A DNA stretch of 64,000 nucleotides from Actinacidiphila sp. DG2A-62 (GTDB lineage: Bacteria; Actinomycetota; Actinomycetes; Streptomycetales; Streptomycetaceae): assembly GCF_035825295.1 (NCBI RefSeq), contig NZ_JAYMGI010000002.1, positions 6,896,001 to 6,960,000 on the forward strand, read 5' to 3'. Positions 42,153-53,266 of this stretch are shown one piece after another. Every line of letters starts with the position of its first letter. Positions within the stretch are counted from its first letter, which is position 1. Position numbers and translations under genes: made by a program. The notes under the pieces were generated by a model. It worked only from the letters and a program-made list of their open reading frames with translations, was not told the origin of the DNA and made no database searches.

Positions 42153-43885
42153 CTACCGGCCGTGCGGCACGAACGCCCCCTCGCTGTCGTCGGCCGGCGG
42201 GCGCTGCGGCGGCACCCCGCGGCGGGTCGGCCACCCGGTCCTGCGCGGGGCCGGACGGGTGACGGGCGGACCCGCCTGCGCCGCCCGTCCCGCCTGCGCC
42301 GCCCGTCCCGCCCGCGCCGCCCGTCCCGCCCGCGGTGCCCGCGCCGCCGCGCCGCGCGGCGCCGCCCGACCCGGCACGATCATCGCCATCAGGCAGGACA
42401 CCGCCATTCCGATCAGCCCGGCGACGACGCCCAGCTTGGTGCCCAGCGACACCTGGGGGAGCACGAACACCGCGATGTCCAGGCCGAAAGAGGCCGCGCT
42501 CACCACGGCGAGGGCCGCGGCGAGCCGGTTGAGCCGGGTGTCGAGCACCTCGGAGCGCATCGACGCCGCGGCCAGCAGCGAGTTGCTGACGTAGCCGAGC
42601 AGCTTGTCGGCCCGCTCCTGGGTGTCGTCCAGGCCGATCACCTGCCGGGCCGCGAGATAGGCGGCGCGGTGGCCCTGGGTGGACTCGATGCGGTAGCCGT
42701 CCAGGTGGTGGAAGTCCGACCACAGGCCGTCGAGGAACCGCCGGAAGGCGTGCACGTCGGTGCTGTCGGGGTGGCCGCGGGCCAGGTCGGCGAGCACCCA
42801 GCGGCCCGCGATCAGCGAGCCGACCAGCAGCGACTGCTGGGCCACCGCGATGTCGGCCGGCTCGGTCATGGTCAACAGGTCGTCCAGCAGGTCCTCGGGC
42901 ACGCCGCCGGGGCCGGCGCCGTGAGGCCGCCCGGTGCGCCGGAGCCGCCGCCGCCCCCTGCGTCCGGGCCGTCGGCCGCCCACGCGCCCGGGTCGCGGTC
43001 CCACGCGTAGGTGTACGGCAGCAGGATGCGGCAGTCCGGGCCCGCGATCAGATCGGGAACCCGGGGGTCGGGCGGCCACGGCGGGTCCGCGGTGACGAAG
43101 TGCGCGTTGTAGCGTGCCGAGCGGCGGTCGACGGGGCTGCGGTCGCCGTTCAGCGCGAGGTCGGGCCGGAGCGCGACCCCGCCGACCAGGCCGGCGGCGA
43201 TCGACGCGGCGAGCACCGCGGTCAGCACCGGCGCGTCGGCCTCGCGCAGCGCGCGGTTGATCCGCGCGTCCAGCGCGTCCAGCTCCGGCAGAGGCAGCAG
43301 CCGCAGGTCCGCCTCGTGGCGCAGCGCGTAGACCACCAGCACGGTGCCGGCCGGCAGGATGCGGGCGCGGCAGGCGGCGATCGCCACGCCCGGTAACGCG
43401 ACCGAGCCGCGGACCACCGCGGTCAGGTCCAGCTCCACGGTGGCGTCCGGGTTGTACGACAGCGAGCGCAGCGTGCCGACCACCGGCCGCACGCCGCCGT
43501 GGCCGGGCACGTCGAACGCCGGGAGCGGGTCGCCCGGCACGGAGCTCCCGTCCGGGAACCCGGGCGTGCTGTGGTGCAGCGGGTACGCCCGGCACTGGAG
43601 GTGCAGCACTTCGCCCCCGTCCCCGGGACGGGGGCGGCCGCCGGAGCCGCCCGCACCGCCGTCCCCGGCACGCACTCCGCCCCCGCCCCCGGCACGCACT
43701 CCGCTGCCGGAGCCGCTCGCACCGCCGTCCCCGGCACGCACTCCGCCCCCGGCCCCCGCGCGCACTCCGCCCCCGTCCCCGGCACGCACTCCGCTGCCGG
43801 AGCCGCCCGCGCCCCCGGCCCCCGCGCGCACGCCGTCGCCCGAGCCGGCCGTCCCGCCGTCGGCCCCCGCGTCCCCGCCGCTCAT
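42153..43885 (-). CDS. Unknown protein with C-terminal membrane hairpin, apparent frameshift
   Basis: ATG 43885 overlaps the methyltransferase stop (ATGA). The first ~105 residues are Gly-rich repeats (GVRAGDGG, GSGSGVRAG). A globular part follows (SLSYNPDATVELDLTAVVRG, LPLPELDALDARINRAL) up to about 42930. As written this frame ends with PRTCWTTC-stop at 42872, while the overlapping frame reads VPEDLLDDLLTMTEPADIAVAQQ and continues. That part holds a helical domain (FRRFLDGLWSDFHHLDGYR, LLGYVSNSLLAAASMRSEVLDTRLNRL) and two C-terminal transmembrane helices. One protein with one missing base in the GC-run at 42890-42960 (about 577 aa) is most likely. Two genes, with a second start at 42869, are the alternative. 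The arrangement of the C-terminus recalls CorA/YagE-like membrane proteins; function unknown. Confidence 0.6.
43630..43850. repeat. Degenerate Gly-coding tandem repeats
   Basis: Multiple copies of CCGGCACGCACTCCG-like units, separated by GCCCCCGTCC-type spacers, encode the Gly/Arg/Ala/Asp repeats at the N-terminus of the unknown membrane protein. They are imperfect and of variable length. Confidence 0.8.
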
Positions 43886-44763
43886 CCCGCCGCCTCCGCA
43901 GCCCCTGCCACGCCCGCGACGCCCGCGACCGCCACGTACTCCGGGATCAGCTCGGACTCGGGCACGGCGACCTTGCCCAGATAGCGCCGCTGGAGGTCCT
44001 CCGGGCCGAGGTCGGCCACCTCGCCACCGAGCAGGCCGGTCAGCTCGTGGTGGGTGAGGTGGCTGGCCTCCTCGGGCACGCCGCGGCTGCGGAACCAGCG
44101 CCGCTGCCGCTCCAGCACCACGCTGCCGGCCGCCGCGGCCGGCCAGTAGCTGACCGCGGTGAGCACCGTGGCGCCGAACTCCTCGCCGAGCCGCACCACC
44201 GCGCGGGCCTGCTCCGCCGGCAGGTAGAAGAGCACGCCCTCGGCGACGTAGGCCACCGGCCGCCCAGCGGCCAGCTCGCGGACCCGCGCCGCCACCAGCG
44301 CGCGGTCCTCCGCCCGGCCGAGGTCGGCGGCCAGGTGCCGCACCTCGCGGCCGGCGGACCCGGGCACCCGGCCGGAGTCCGCCAGCTCGGCCGCCCGCCG
44401 CCGCTTGGCCGCCGCCATGTCCGGCAGGTCCACCTCCAGCGCGGCGCGGAACGGCAGCAGCCACGAATAGGAGGAGAAGCCGGCGCCGCAGACCACGAGC
44501 ACCGTGTCGGGGTCGCGGCGCAGCGCCCGCGCCAGGGTGTCCGCGATGAACCGGCCGCGCAGCGACACCACCAGGTCGTCGTGCGGGTAGACCGCGCCCG
44601 CGAACTCCTCCCACAGCTCGCGCACCGCGCCGCGCTCGGCCTCCGGTATCCAGGCCGCGGCGAGCTCGTCCGCCGCCAGCTCCGGCCGCCTGGCCCGGGA
44701 CTCGTTCACCAGGTAGGCGGTCAGCTCCACCCCGCCGTCCAGCCCGCCGTGCACCGTGCCCAC
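43882..44763 (-). CDS. Class I SAM-dependent methyltransferase, LCM-like
   Basis: The start is GTG 44763 with GGGGGA 6 nt upstream; the product is 293 aa. It resembles the leucine carboxyl methyltransferase/TcmP-like group: LARALRRDPDTVLVVCGAGFSSYSW is a glycine-rich SAM loop, LEVDLPDMAAAKR gives the acidic ribose contact, and VAYVAEGVLFYLPAEQARAVV is the conserved region after it. It has no signal peptide. The gene is translationally coupled to the downstream unknown membrane protein, so the two probably act together; substrate unknown. Its 5' end faces the acnA promoter region. Confidence 0.8.
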   Translation of the reverse strand: MGTVHGGLDGGVELTAYLVNESRARRPELAADELAAAWIPEAERGAVRELWEEFAGAVYPHDDLVVSLRGRFIADTLARALRRDPDTVLVVCGAGFSSYSWLLPFRAALEVDLPDMAAAKRRRAAELADSGRVPGSAGREVRHLAADLGRAEDRALVAARVRELAAGRPVAYVAEGVLFYLPAEQARAVVRLGEEFGATVLTAVSYWPAAAAGSVVLERQRRWFRSRGVPEEASHLTHHELTGLLGGEVADLGPEDLQRRYLGKVAVPESELIPEYVAVAGVAGVAGAAEAAG

Positions 44764-45088
44764 CGCACGTCCCCCGTCCCCGTCCGTTTCCGTACCGGCG
44801 CGCCCTCCCCTGCATGCGGGCCGCCCGCCGTGACTTTCCGTCAGCCTCCTTCGTACCATCGCGGACCTCACCGCGGGGACCCCGGGACCGCGGGCTGTGG
44901 ACAACCTGGACAACCCGGAAGGCGACAGCGGCCCCGCGGCGGGCCGACACTCGCCGGAGGGGCCCACCGCGCCGCGTGATAGAACTGCGGTAGAGTTATC
45001 TTGACATCGAGATATCTGCAGCGGCGTACCGTCCGTCGGATCGGCCGCATCGCGGTACGCGCGAGAAACACGCATGAAGGAGACTGTC
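44764..45088. promoter_or_regulatory. 325-bp divergent region upstream of acnA
   Basis: The gap between the methyltransferase and acnA starts contains a TAGAGT box (44991-44996) resembling a Streptomyces -10. It is immediately followed by the 18-bp palindrome listed separately. The acnA ribosome-binding site AAGGAG is at 45077-45082. The rest is GC-rich with nothing recognisable. Confidence 0.5.
44997..45014. promoter_or_regulatory. 18-bp palindrome upstream of acnA, candidate operator
   Basis: TATCTTGACATCGAGATA is a dyad with one symmetric mismatch (half-site TATCTYGA). It overlaps the expected transcription start if TAGAGT at 44991 is the -10. The site is about 75 bp upstream of the acnA start codon. 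The bound regulator is unknown; a repressor of acnA is inferred. Confidence 0.6.
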
Positions 45089-47806
<2,718 letters not shown>

Positions 47807-47888
47807 GATCGTCGCCGCCGCGGGCGATCCGGGTGATCCCGCTGGGCCATCGGAACTAACGGTTCTTCGGATCGTATTCGAACACATA

Positions 47889-47918
47889 GGCCGCGCCTCC
47901 CGCCCGGGAGGCGCGGCC
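47889..47918 (+). terminator. acnA terminator hairpin
   Basis: A perfect 14-bp stem (GGCCGCGCCTCCCG / CGGGAGGCGCGGCC) with a 2-nt loop lies 82 bp after the acnA stop. No T-run follows, which is normal for GC-rich actinobacteria. Confidence 0.85.
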
Positions 47919-48060
47919 TGCGTGTTGCCGGGCCGTGACCCTCCGATGAGCGTCCACAACCCCGTTCACCTGCAATTTTGCCGATGGACGTTTCGGAGAG
48001 GTCTCAACTCGGGAAAGCTTATCGTCCAAACCGCCGCTTGATCTTGCCCTGTCCGAGCCG

Positions 48061-48076
48061 AGTGGACTATACCTGT
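48061..48076. promoter_or_regulatory. Putative DasR-responsive element (dre)
   Basis: AGTGGACTATACCTGT (reverse complement ACAGGTATAGTCCACT) closely fits the DasR consensus of the ACTGGTCTAGACCACT type. It lies about 190 bp before the ngcE-like start and overlaps a plausible -10. DasR is the GntR-family repressor that controls N-acetylglucosamine and chitin use in Streptomyces, which fits the downstream genes. Binding is inferred. Confidence 0.6.
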
Positions 48077-48262
48077 CGCGTCCAAGGAACCCGCTGGGCG
48101 CGGGGACGCGCGGGGGATACGACACGGGTGGCACGGCTGGTCGTTCGATATCGTTCCTCGCCTCACTGGATGCACAGCATCACTCACGCTTCAACTGTTC
48201 GCGGTCGTCGGCGGATTCCGCTGCACCACCGCATGAGTCCTGATGAAGGCGAGGACTTGAGC

Positions 48263-49663
48263 ATGGGATCCGAAATCAACCGCCGGGATCTGGTCAAGCG
48301 CTCCGCGGCGCTCGGCCTGGTGGCCATCCCGGCGACCGGCCTGCTGAGCGCCTGCGCGTCGAGCGGCGGCGACAGCAGCGGCGACTCCACCAAGCCCACC
48401 AAGGGCTCGACGAGCGCAAACAACCCGTTCGGCGTCAACGAGAGCACCGGTCTGGACGTCCTGATCTTCAAGGGCGGCTTCGGCGACGACTACGCCAAGC
48501 GGTTCGAGGCGCTGTACAACAAGGAGTACCCGAAGGCCAAGGTCTCCCACAACGCCACCCAGAACATCACCGGCCTGCTCCAGCCGCGCCTGAACGCGGG
48601 CACCCCGCCGGACGTCGTCGACGACTCGGGCAACGCCCAGATCAAGCTCGACGTGCTGCAGAAGGCGGACCAGCTCACCGACCTCACCCCGCTGCTGGAC
48701 GCGCCCTCCATCGACGACCCGAGCAAGAAGGTGCGCGACACCCTCATGCCCGGCACCATCGAACTGGGCACCATCGGTGGCAAGTTCGTCACGCTGCAGT
48801 ACGTCTACACGGTCTTCGGCCTGTGGTACTCGAACAAGCTGTTCAAGCAGCACGGCTGGACCGCGCCCAAGACCTGGGCGGACTTCATGTCGCTCAGCGG
48901 CGAGATCAAGAAGGCCGGCATCTCGCCCTTCGCCCACCAGGGCAAGTACCCGTACTACATCAACGTCGCCATCGTCGACCTGGCCGTCAAGCACGGCGGC
49001 CTGGACTGGCTGGACCGGCTGGACAAGCTGGACGAGACCGTCTGGGACGACGACGCCGCCAAGCAGGCGATCAACGCGATCTACCAGATCGTGCAGAACA
49101 AGTACCTGCTGCCCGGCACCAACGGCATGACGCACATCGAGTCGCAGACCGCCTGGAACCAGTACAAGGCCGCCTTCATCCCCTGTGGCGCCTGGCTGGA
49201 GAACGAGCAGCTGAAGGCCACCCCCTCGGACTTCGAGATGACCTTCATGCCGATGCCGTCGCTGCCCGGCGACAAGCTGCCCTTCGAGGCCATCCGCGGC
49301 GGCGCCAACGAGCCGTTCATCGTGCCCAAGAAGGCGAAGAACGCGGCCGGCGGCCTGGAGTTCATGCGCACCATGCTGAGCAAGGCCGGCGCCACCGCCT
49401 TCGCCCAGAGCGCCAACTCGCTGACCGTGGTCAAGGACGGCATCGGCGACGACGTCCAGCTGCGCCCGGGCACCAAGTCCACGGTGACCGCGCTGAAGGC
49501 GGCCGGGACGAACGTCTTCAACCCGACCTACCTGCAGACCGCCAGCTCGCTGGACATCGACATGGGCAACGCCAGCACCGAGCTGATGGCCGACCGCATC
49601 AAGCCCGAGGAGTGGCTGAAGCGCGTCAAGTCGGCCACCGTGAAGGCCAAGAAGAACGCCTGA
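48263..49663 (+). CDS. ngcE: NgcE-like N-acetylglucosamine/chitobiose-binding lipoprotein
   Basis: The 466-aa protein starts at ATG 48263, with GAGGA 7 nt upstream. The N-terminus carries a twin-Arg signal (NRRDLVKRSAALGL) ending in the lipobox LLSAC, so it is likely a Tat-exported lipoprotein. The mature part is a family-1-type extracellular solute-binding protein (LLQPRLNAGTPPDVV, TFMPMPSLPGDKLPFEAIRGG). NgcE of Streptomyces binds GlcNAc and N,N'-diacetylchitobiose for uptake. A large hairpin separates it from the permease genes, which would allow higher expression of the binding protein. No ATPase gene is present; such importers usually use the shared MsiK ATPase encoded elsewhere. Confidence 0.85.
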   Translation: MGSEINRRDLVKRSAALGLVAIPATGLLSACASSGGDSSGDSTKPTKGSTSANNPFGVNESTGLDVLIFKGGFGDDYAKRFEALYNKEYPKAKVSHNATQNITGLLQPRLNAGTPPDVVDDSGNAQIKLDVLQKADQLTDLTPLLDAPSIDDPSKKVRDTLMPGTIELGTIGGKFVTLQYVYTVFGLWYSNKLFKQHGWTAPKTWADFMSLSGEIKKAGISPFAHQGKYPYYINVAIVDLAVKHGGLDWLDRLDKLDETVWDDDAAKQAINAIYQIVQNKYLLPGTNGMTHIESQTAWNQYKAAFIPCGAWLENEQLKATPSDFEMTFMPMPSLPGDKLPFEAIRGGANEPFIVPKKAKNAAGGLEFMRTMLSKAGATAFAQSANSLTVVKDGIGDDVQLRPGTKSTVTALKAAGTNVFNPTYLQTASSLDIDMGNASTELMADRIKPEEWLKRVKSATVKAKKNA

Positions 49664-49670
49664 CACCGTC

Positions 49671-49715
49671 GGCGGCGGTGCGGCCGGACCCCACCCGTCC
49701 GGCCGCACCGCCGCC
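49671..49715 (+). terminator. Intercistronic hairpin between ngcE and ngcF
   Basis: A perfect 19-bp stem with a 7-nt loop starts 7 nt after the ngcE-like stop. It probably stabilises the binding-protein mRNA or terminates part of transcription before the permease genes. Confidence 0.75.
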
Positions 49716-49754
49716 AGCCCGGACCGCAGCGGAGCCAGAGCAGGGGCATCAGCA

Positions 49755-50690
49755 ATGAGAAGAAACAGTAAATACCCCTTCATCGTGGGATTCCTCATCG
49801 TCCCCGTCGCCTTGTACGCACTGCTGGTGCTGTGGCCGTACATCCAGACGTTCGGCTACTCGTTCACCGACTGGTCGGGCGAGTCGCAGAAGATGAAGTT
49901 CATCGGGTTCAAGAACTACAGCACGCTGTTCTCCGACGACGTCTTCCGCAAGGCGTTGTGGCACAACGTGCTCATGCTGATCTTCCTGCCACTGGTGACC
50001 ATCCTGCTGGCCCTGTTCTTCGCGTTCCTGCTGAACGTGGGCGGGCGCGGCGGCACGGCCGGCATTCAGGGCGTCCGCGGCTCCGCCTTCTACAAGGTGG
50101 TCTTCTTCTTCCCGCAGGTGCTCTCGGTGGCGATCCTCGTGGTGCTCTTCGAGGCGGTCTACCGCAGCGACGGCGGCGGACTGCTCAACGGCATCCTGAT
50201 CAAACTCCATCTGGAGAGCGCCAACAATCCCACCGAATGGCTGAACGACCCGACCTTCGTGCTCTGGTGCATCATGGGCATCCTGGTCTGGTCCGGCGTC
50301 GGCTTCTACCTGGTGCTCTTCTCCGCGGCGATGCAGTCCATCCCCAAGGAGATCTACGAGGCCGCGCTGCTGGACGGCGCGGGCCGCGGGCAGACCTTCT
50401 TCCGGGTCACCATGCCGCTGCTGTGGGACAGCGTGCAGACCGCCTGGGTCTATCTGGCGATCGCCGCGATGGACGGCTTCGCGCTGGTGTCCGCGCTGAC
50501 CCCCGGCGTCTCCTACGGCGGCGGCCCGGACTACCACAGCGAGGTGCTCGCCACCTACCTGATGCGCAACTTCCTCTACCTCGGCAAGAGCGGGTACGCC
50601 TGCGCCATGGGCGTGGTGATCCTCTTGCTCACCCTGATCCTGTCCATCGTCACGCTCCGGGTCACCCGGCGCGAGCGCATCGAGTTCTGA
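49755..50690 (+). CDS. ngcF: NgcF-like sugar ABC transporter permease
   Basis: The 311-aa protein starts at ATG 49755. It has six predicted transmembrane helices beginning YPFIVGFLIVPVALYALLVLW. The binding-protein-dependent permease EAA loop is present as EIYEAALLDGAGRGQTFFRVTMPLL. It forms the membrane channel with the next permease. The gene lies 91 bp after the binding-protein gene, with a hairpin between them, and 14 bp before its partner. Confidence 0.88.
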   Translation: MRRNSKYPFIVGFLIVPVALYALLVLWPYIQTFGYSFTDWSGESQKMKFIGFKNYSTLFSDDVFRKALWHNVLMLIFLPLVTILLALFFAFLLNVGGRGGTAGIQGVRGSAFYKVVFFFPQVLSVAILVVLFEAVYRSDGGGLLNGILIKLHLESANNPTEWLNDPTFVLWCIMGILVWSGVGFYLVLFSAAMQSIPKEIYEAALLDGAGRGQTFFRVTMPLLWDSVQTAWVYLAIAAMDGFALVSALTPGVSYGGGPDYHSEVLATYLMRNFLYLGKSGYACAMGVVILLLTLILSIVTLRVTRRERIEF

Positions 50691-50704
50691 ACCGGGGCCG
50701 TGAG

Positions 50705-51640
50705 ATGACCACACCCATCAAGGAGTCCCCCGCCTCCGGAATCCCCGCGGGACAGGTCGCGGCCCCCGGGCGGGCGCCGACCAAGCAGGCCAGATTCGCC
50801 GACAGCGGCAAGGTGCTCAACGTCTTCTCGCACGGCTTCCTGGCGCTGTGGGCGATCATGATCCTACTGCCGCTGGCGTGGATCGTCATCAGTTCCTTCA
50901 AGACCGACGCGCAGATCGGCGGCAGCGCCTGGGCGTGGCCGCACCACTGGTCGTTCAGCGTCTTCCACCGCGCCTGGGACAAGGGCATCGGCAGCTTCCT
51001 GCTGCACACCGCGATCGTGATGGTCTTCTCGGTCACCCTCACGATGCTCTTCGGCTCGATGGCCGCCTACGTGCTCTCGCGCTACGAGTTCCCCGGCAAC
51101 CGGTTCCTCTACTACCTGTTCGTGGCCGGCGCGATGTTCCCGGTCTACCTGGCGCTGGTGCCGCTGTTCTTCATGGTCAAGAACCTCGGTATGCTCAACA
51201 CCTACCAGGGCCTGATCCTGGTGTACGTCGCCTACTCGCTGCCGTTCACGGTCTTCTTCCTGCACTCGTTCTTCCGCACGCTGCCGACCTCGGTGCACGA
51301 GGCGGCGATGATCGACGGCTGCTCGCACACCCGGGCGTTCTTCCAGGTGATGCTGCCGATGGCCAAGCCCGGCATGATCAGCGTCGGCATCTTCAACGTG
51401 CTCGGCCAGTGGAACCAGTACATCCTCCCGCTGACCCTGATGCAGAAGCAGACCGGCACCGACCCGGACCGCTCGGTGCTGACCCAGGGCCTGATGAACC
51501 TGGCGTTGCAGCAGGGCTACGCCGGCGACATGCCCGCGCTGTTCGCCGGCATGACCATCGCCATGATCCCGGTGCTGGTGGTCTACCTCTCCTTCCAGCG
51601 GCAGGTCCAGGCGGGCCTGACCTCGGGCACCCTGAAGTAG
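50705..51640 (+). CDS. ngcG: NgcG-like sugar ABC transporter permease
   Basis: I chose ATG 50705 (311 aa); the much longer upstream frame overlaps the preceding permease in another frame and is noise. An N-terminal cytosolic tail of ~45 residues is followed by six transmembrane helices and the EAA loop SVHEAAMIDGCSHTRAFFQVMLPMAKPG. The C-terminus QRQVQAGLTSGTLK matches the family. It is the second permease of the NgcEFG-type importer. Its ribosome-binding site is weak, so translational coupling to the preceding gene is likely. Confidence 0.88.
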   Translation: MTTPIKESPASGIPAGQVAAPGRAPTKQARFADSGKVLNVFSHGFLALWAIMILLPLAWIVISSFKTDAQIGGSAWAWPHHWSFSVFHRAWDKGIGSFLLHTAIVMVFSVTLTMLFGSMAAYVLSRYEFPGNRFLYYLFVAGAMFPVYLALVPLFFMVKNLGMLNTYQGLILVYVAYSLPFTVFFLHSFFRTLPTSVHEAAMIDGCSHTRAFFQVMLPMAKPGMISVGIFNVLGQWNQYILPLTLMQKQTGTDPDRSVLTQGLMNLALQQGYAGDMPALFAGMTIAMIPVLVVYLSFQRQVQAGLTSGTLK

Positions 51641-51691
51641 TCCGCGGGCGGGCGTCCGCGCCTGCCCCGGCCTCCCACGGCCGCCGCGCCA

Positions 51692-51728
51692 CGAGCAGCG
51701 GCCCCGCGTCCGGCGGGGCCGCTGCTCG
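51692..51728 (+). terminator. Terminator of ngcEFG-like operon
   Basis: A perfect 16-bp stem (CGAGCAGCGGCCCCGC / GCGGGGCCGCTGCTCG) with a 5-nt loop lies 51 bp after the operon. The remaining region up to the next start (51729-51924) holds a TTGACG box at 51772 and AACTTAGAGTT at 51798, possible promoter elements of the ROK gene. Confidence 0.85.
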
Positions 51729-51924
51729 CTGTGGTGAAGGAGGGTTTCGCGTAACGGTGTGGCTCTCCCCCTTGACGGGACATCACCCCAAACACTCAAC
51801 TTAGAGTTCACATGTTGTAGACGACGGGGTCTCGCTGGTGTGGCACCTGTGGCACCGCGCACCGACCCCGTCCGGTGCGGGCAGTCGGAGAATGGCCTCC
51901 GGCCGCCGGGCAGGAGTGGATGTC

Positions 51925-53127
51925 GTGGAGACTCCGGGATCGCAGTCGTCGCTGCACCGGGCCAACCTGGAACGGGTCGTGCGCGCGGTGCGGCTGGCCG
52001 GGTCGCTCACCCAGGCGGAGATCGCGCGCAGCACGGGCCTGTCGGCGGCGACGGTGTCCAACATCGTCCGCGAGCTGCGGGACAACGGAACGGTGCAGGT
52101 CACGCCGACCTCCTCGGGCGGTCGGCGGGCGCGCAGCGTGGCGCTGTCCGGAGACGCGGGCATCGTGGTGGGCGTCGACTTCGGGCACTCGCACCTGAGA
52201 GTCGCGGTCGGCAACCTGGCGCACCAGGTGCTCGCCGAGCAGTCCGAGCCGATCGACGTGGACGCCTCGGCCTCCGAGGGCTTCGACCGGGCCGAGCAGC
52301 TGGTCGGCCGGCTGGTGGAGTCCACCGGGATCAGCCGGGGCAAGGTGCTGGGCGTCGGCCTCGGCGTGCCCGGCCCGATCGACGTGGAGACCGGCACCCT
52401 CGGCTCGACCGCGATCCTGCCGGGCTGGATCGGCATCAATCCGCGCCAGGAGCTGGCCGACCGGCTCGGCGTGCCGGTCCAGGTGGACAACGACGCCAAC
52501 CTCGGCGCGCTCGGCGAGCTGGTCTGGGGCGGCGGCCGGGGGGTCAAGGACCTGGCGTACATCAAGGTGGCCAGCGGTGTCGGCGCCGGCCTGGTGATCG
52601 ACGGCAGGATCTACCGGGGCCCCGGCGGCACCGCCGGTGAGATCGGCCACATCACGCTGGACGAGTCCGGGCCGGTCTGCCGCTGCGGCAACCGCGGCTG
52701 CCTGGAGACCTTCACCGCCGCGCGCTACGTGCTGGAGCTGCTGCGCGGCAGCCACGGCGAGGGGCTGACCATCCCGAAGATGGTCCAGCTCGGCCGGGAG
52801 GGCGACCCGGGCTGCCGCCGGGTGATCGGCGACGTCGGGCGGCACATAGGGATGGGCGTCGCGAGTCTCAGCAACCTCTTGAACCCCAGCAGGGTCGTCC
52901 TCGGCGGCGATCTGGCCGAGGCGGGGGAGCTGGTGCTCGGCCCGATCCGCGAGTCGGTCTCGCGCTACGCCATCCCCAGCGCCGCCCAGCGGCTGTCGGT
53001 GATGCCCGGCGCCCTGGGCGCCAGGGCTGAGGTTCTGGGCGCTCTCGCCCTGGTATTGTCCGAGATGGGTGATTCTACCCTCCTGGATGGAAACACGCCG
53101 GTTGACACGCCCGCATTCTCGGCATAA
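51925..53127 (+). CDS. rok7B7: ROK-family regulator, Rok7B7-like
   Basis: I chose GTG 51925 (400 aa), because AGGAG lies 9 nt upstream and the N-terminus VETPGSQSSLHRANLERVVRAV matches S. coelicolor Rok7B7 as I recall it. Residues ~20-75 form a winged HTH (LTQAEIARSTGLSAATVSNIV). The ROK domain has the sugar-kinase-like GVDFGHSHLRVAVG, EIGHITLDE and the zinc motif CRCGNRGCLE. Rok7B7 is reported to influence xylose uptake, carbon control and antibiotic production in S. coelicolor. Lying between two sugar importers, it is probably the local regulator of at least the downstream xylFGH-like operon. Confidence 0.9.
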   Translation: METPGSQSSLHRANLERVVRAVRLAGSLTQAEIARSTGLSAATVSNIVRELRDNGTVQVTPTSSGGRRARSVALSGDAGIVVGVDFGHSHLRVAVGNLAHQVLAEQSEPIDVDASASEGFDRAEQLVGRLVESTGISRGKVLGVGLGVPGPIDVETGTLGSTAILPGWIGINPRQELADRLGVPVQVDNDANLGALGELVWGGGRGVKDLAYIKVASGVGAGLVIDGRIYRGPGGTAGEIGHITLDESGPVCRCGNRGCLETFTAARYVLELLRGSHGEGLTIPKMVQLGREGDPGCRRVIGDVGRHIGMGVASLSNLLNPSRVVLGGDLAEAGELVLGPIRESVSRYAIPSAAQRLSVMPGALGARAEVLGALALVLSEMGDSTLLDGNTPVDTPAFSA

Positions 53128-53144
53128 CTGAGCGTTCACACAGC

Positions 53145-53173
53145 TAACGAAACGCGCCGTTGCCATCTCGTTA
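53145..53173. promoter_or_regulatory. Inverted repeat upstream of xylF-like gene
   Basis: TAACGA and TCGTTA form a dyad separated by 17 nt, 94 bp upstream of the substrate-binding-protein start and directly after the ROK gene. It is followed by the AT-rich stretch AAGTGTTTACTTCTTGACG. It is a candidate operator for the adjacent ROK regulator. Confidence 0.45.
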
Positions 53174-53266
53174 AGTGTTTACTTCTTGACGACATGGCGT
53201 CAGCCGGAGTTGACTCACGAGCACCTCGGCCGCGGTGTTGCGGCCCTGTCAGGGAGGCAACCTCAC

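Larger units (their letters stand above)
47807..48262. promoter_or_regulatory. 456-bp intergenic region between acnA and ngcE-like gene
   Basis: It contains the acnA terminator hairpin and the DasR-like site (both listed separately), and an AT-richer zone at 47960-48080. TTGCCC at 48044 with ACTATA at 48066, spaced by 16 nt, is a possible promoter for the sugar-binding protein gene, with the DasR-like site over the -10. No gene was seen. Confidence 0.4.

Noticed and set aside
45074..45088. ATG 45074 as the aconitase start
   Set aside because: The AAGGAG ribosome-binding site would be inside the coding region. GTG 45089 has ideal spacing and matches known N-termini.
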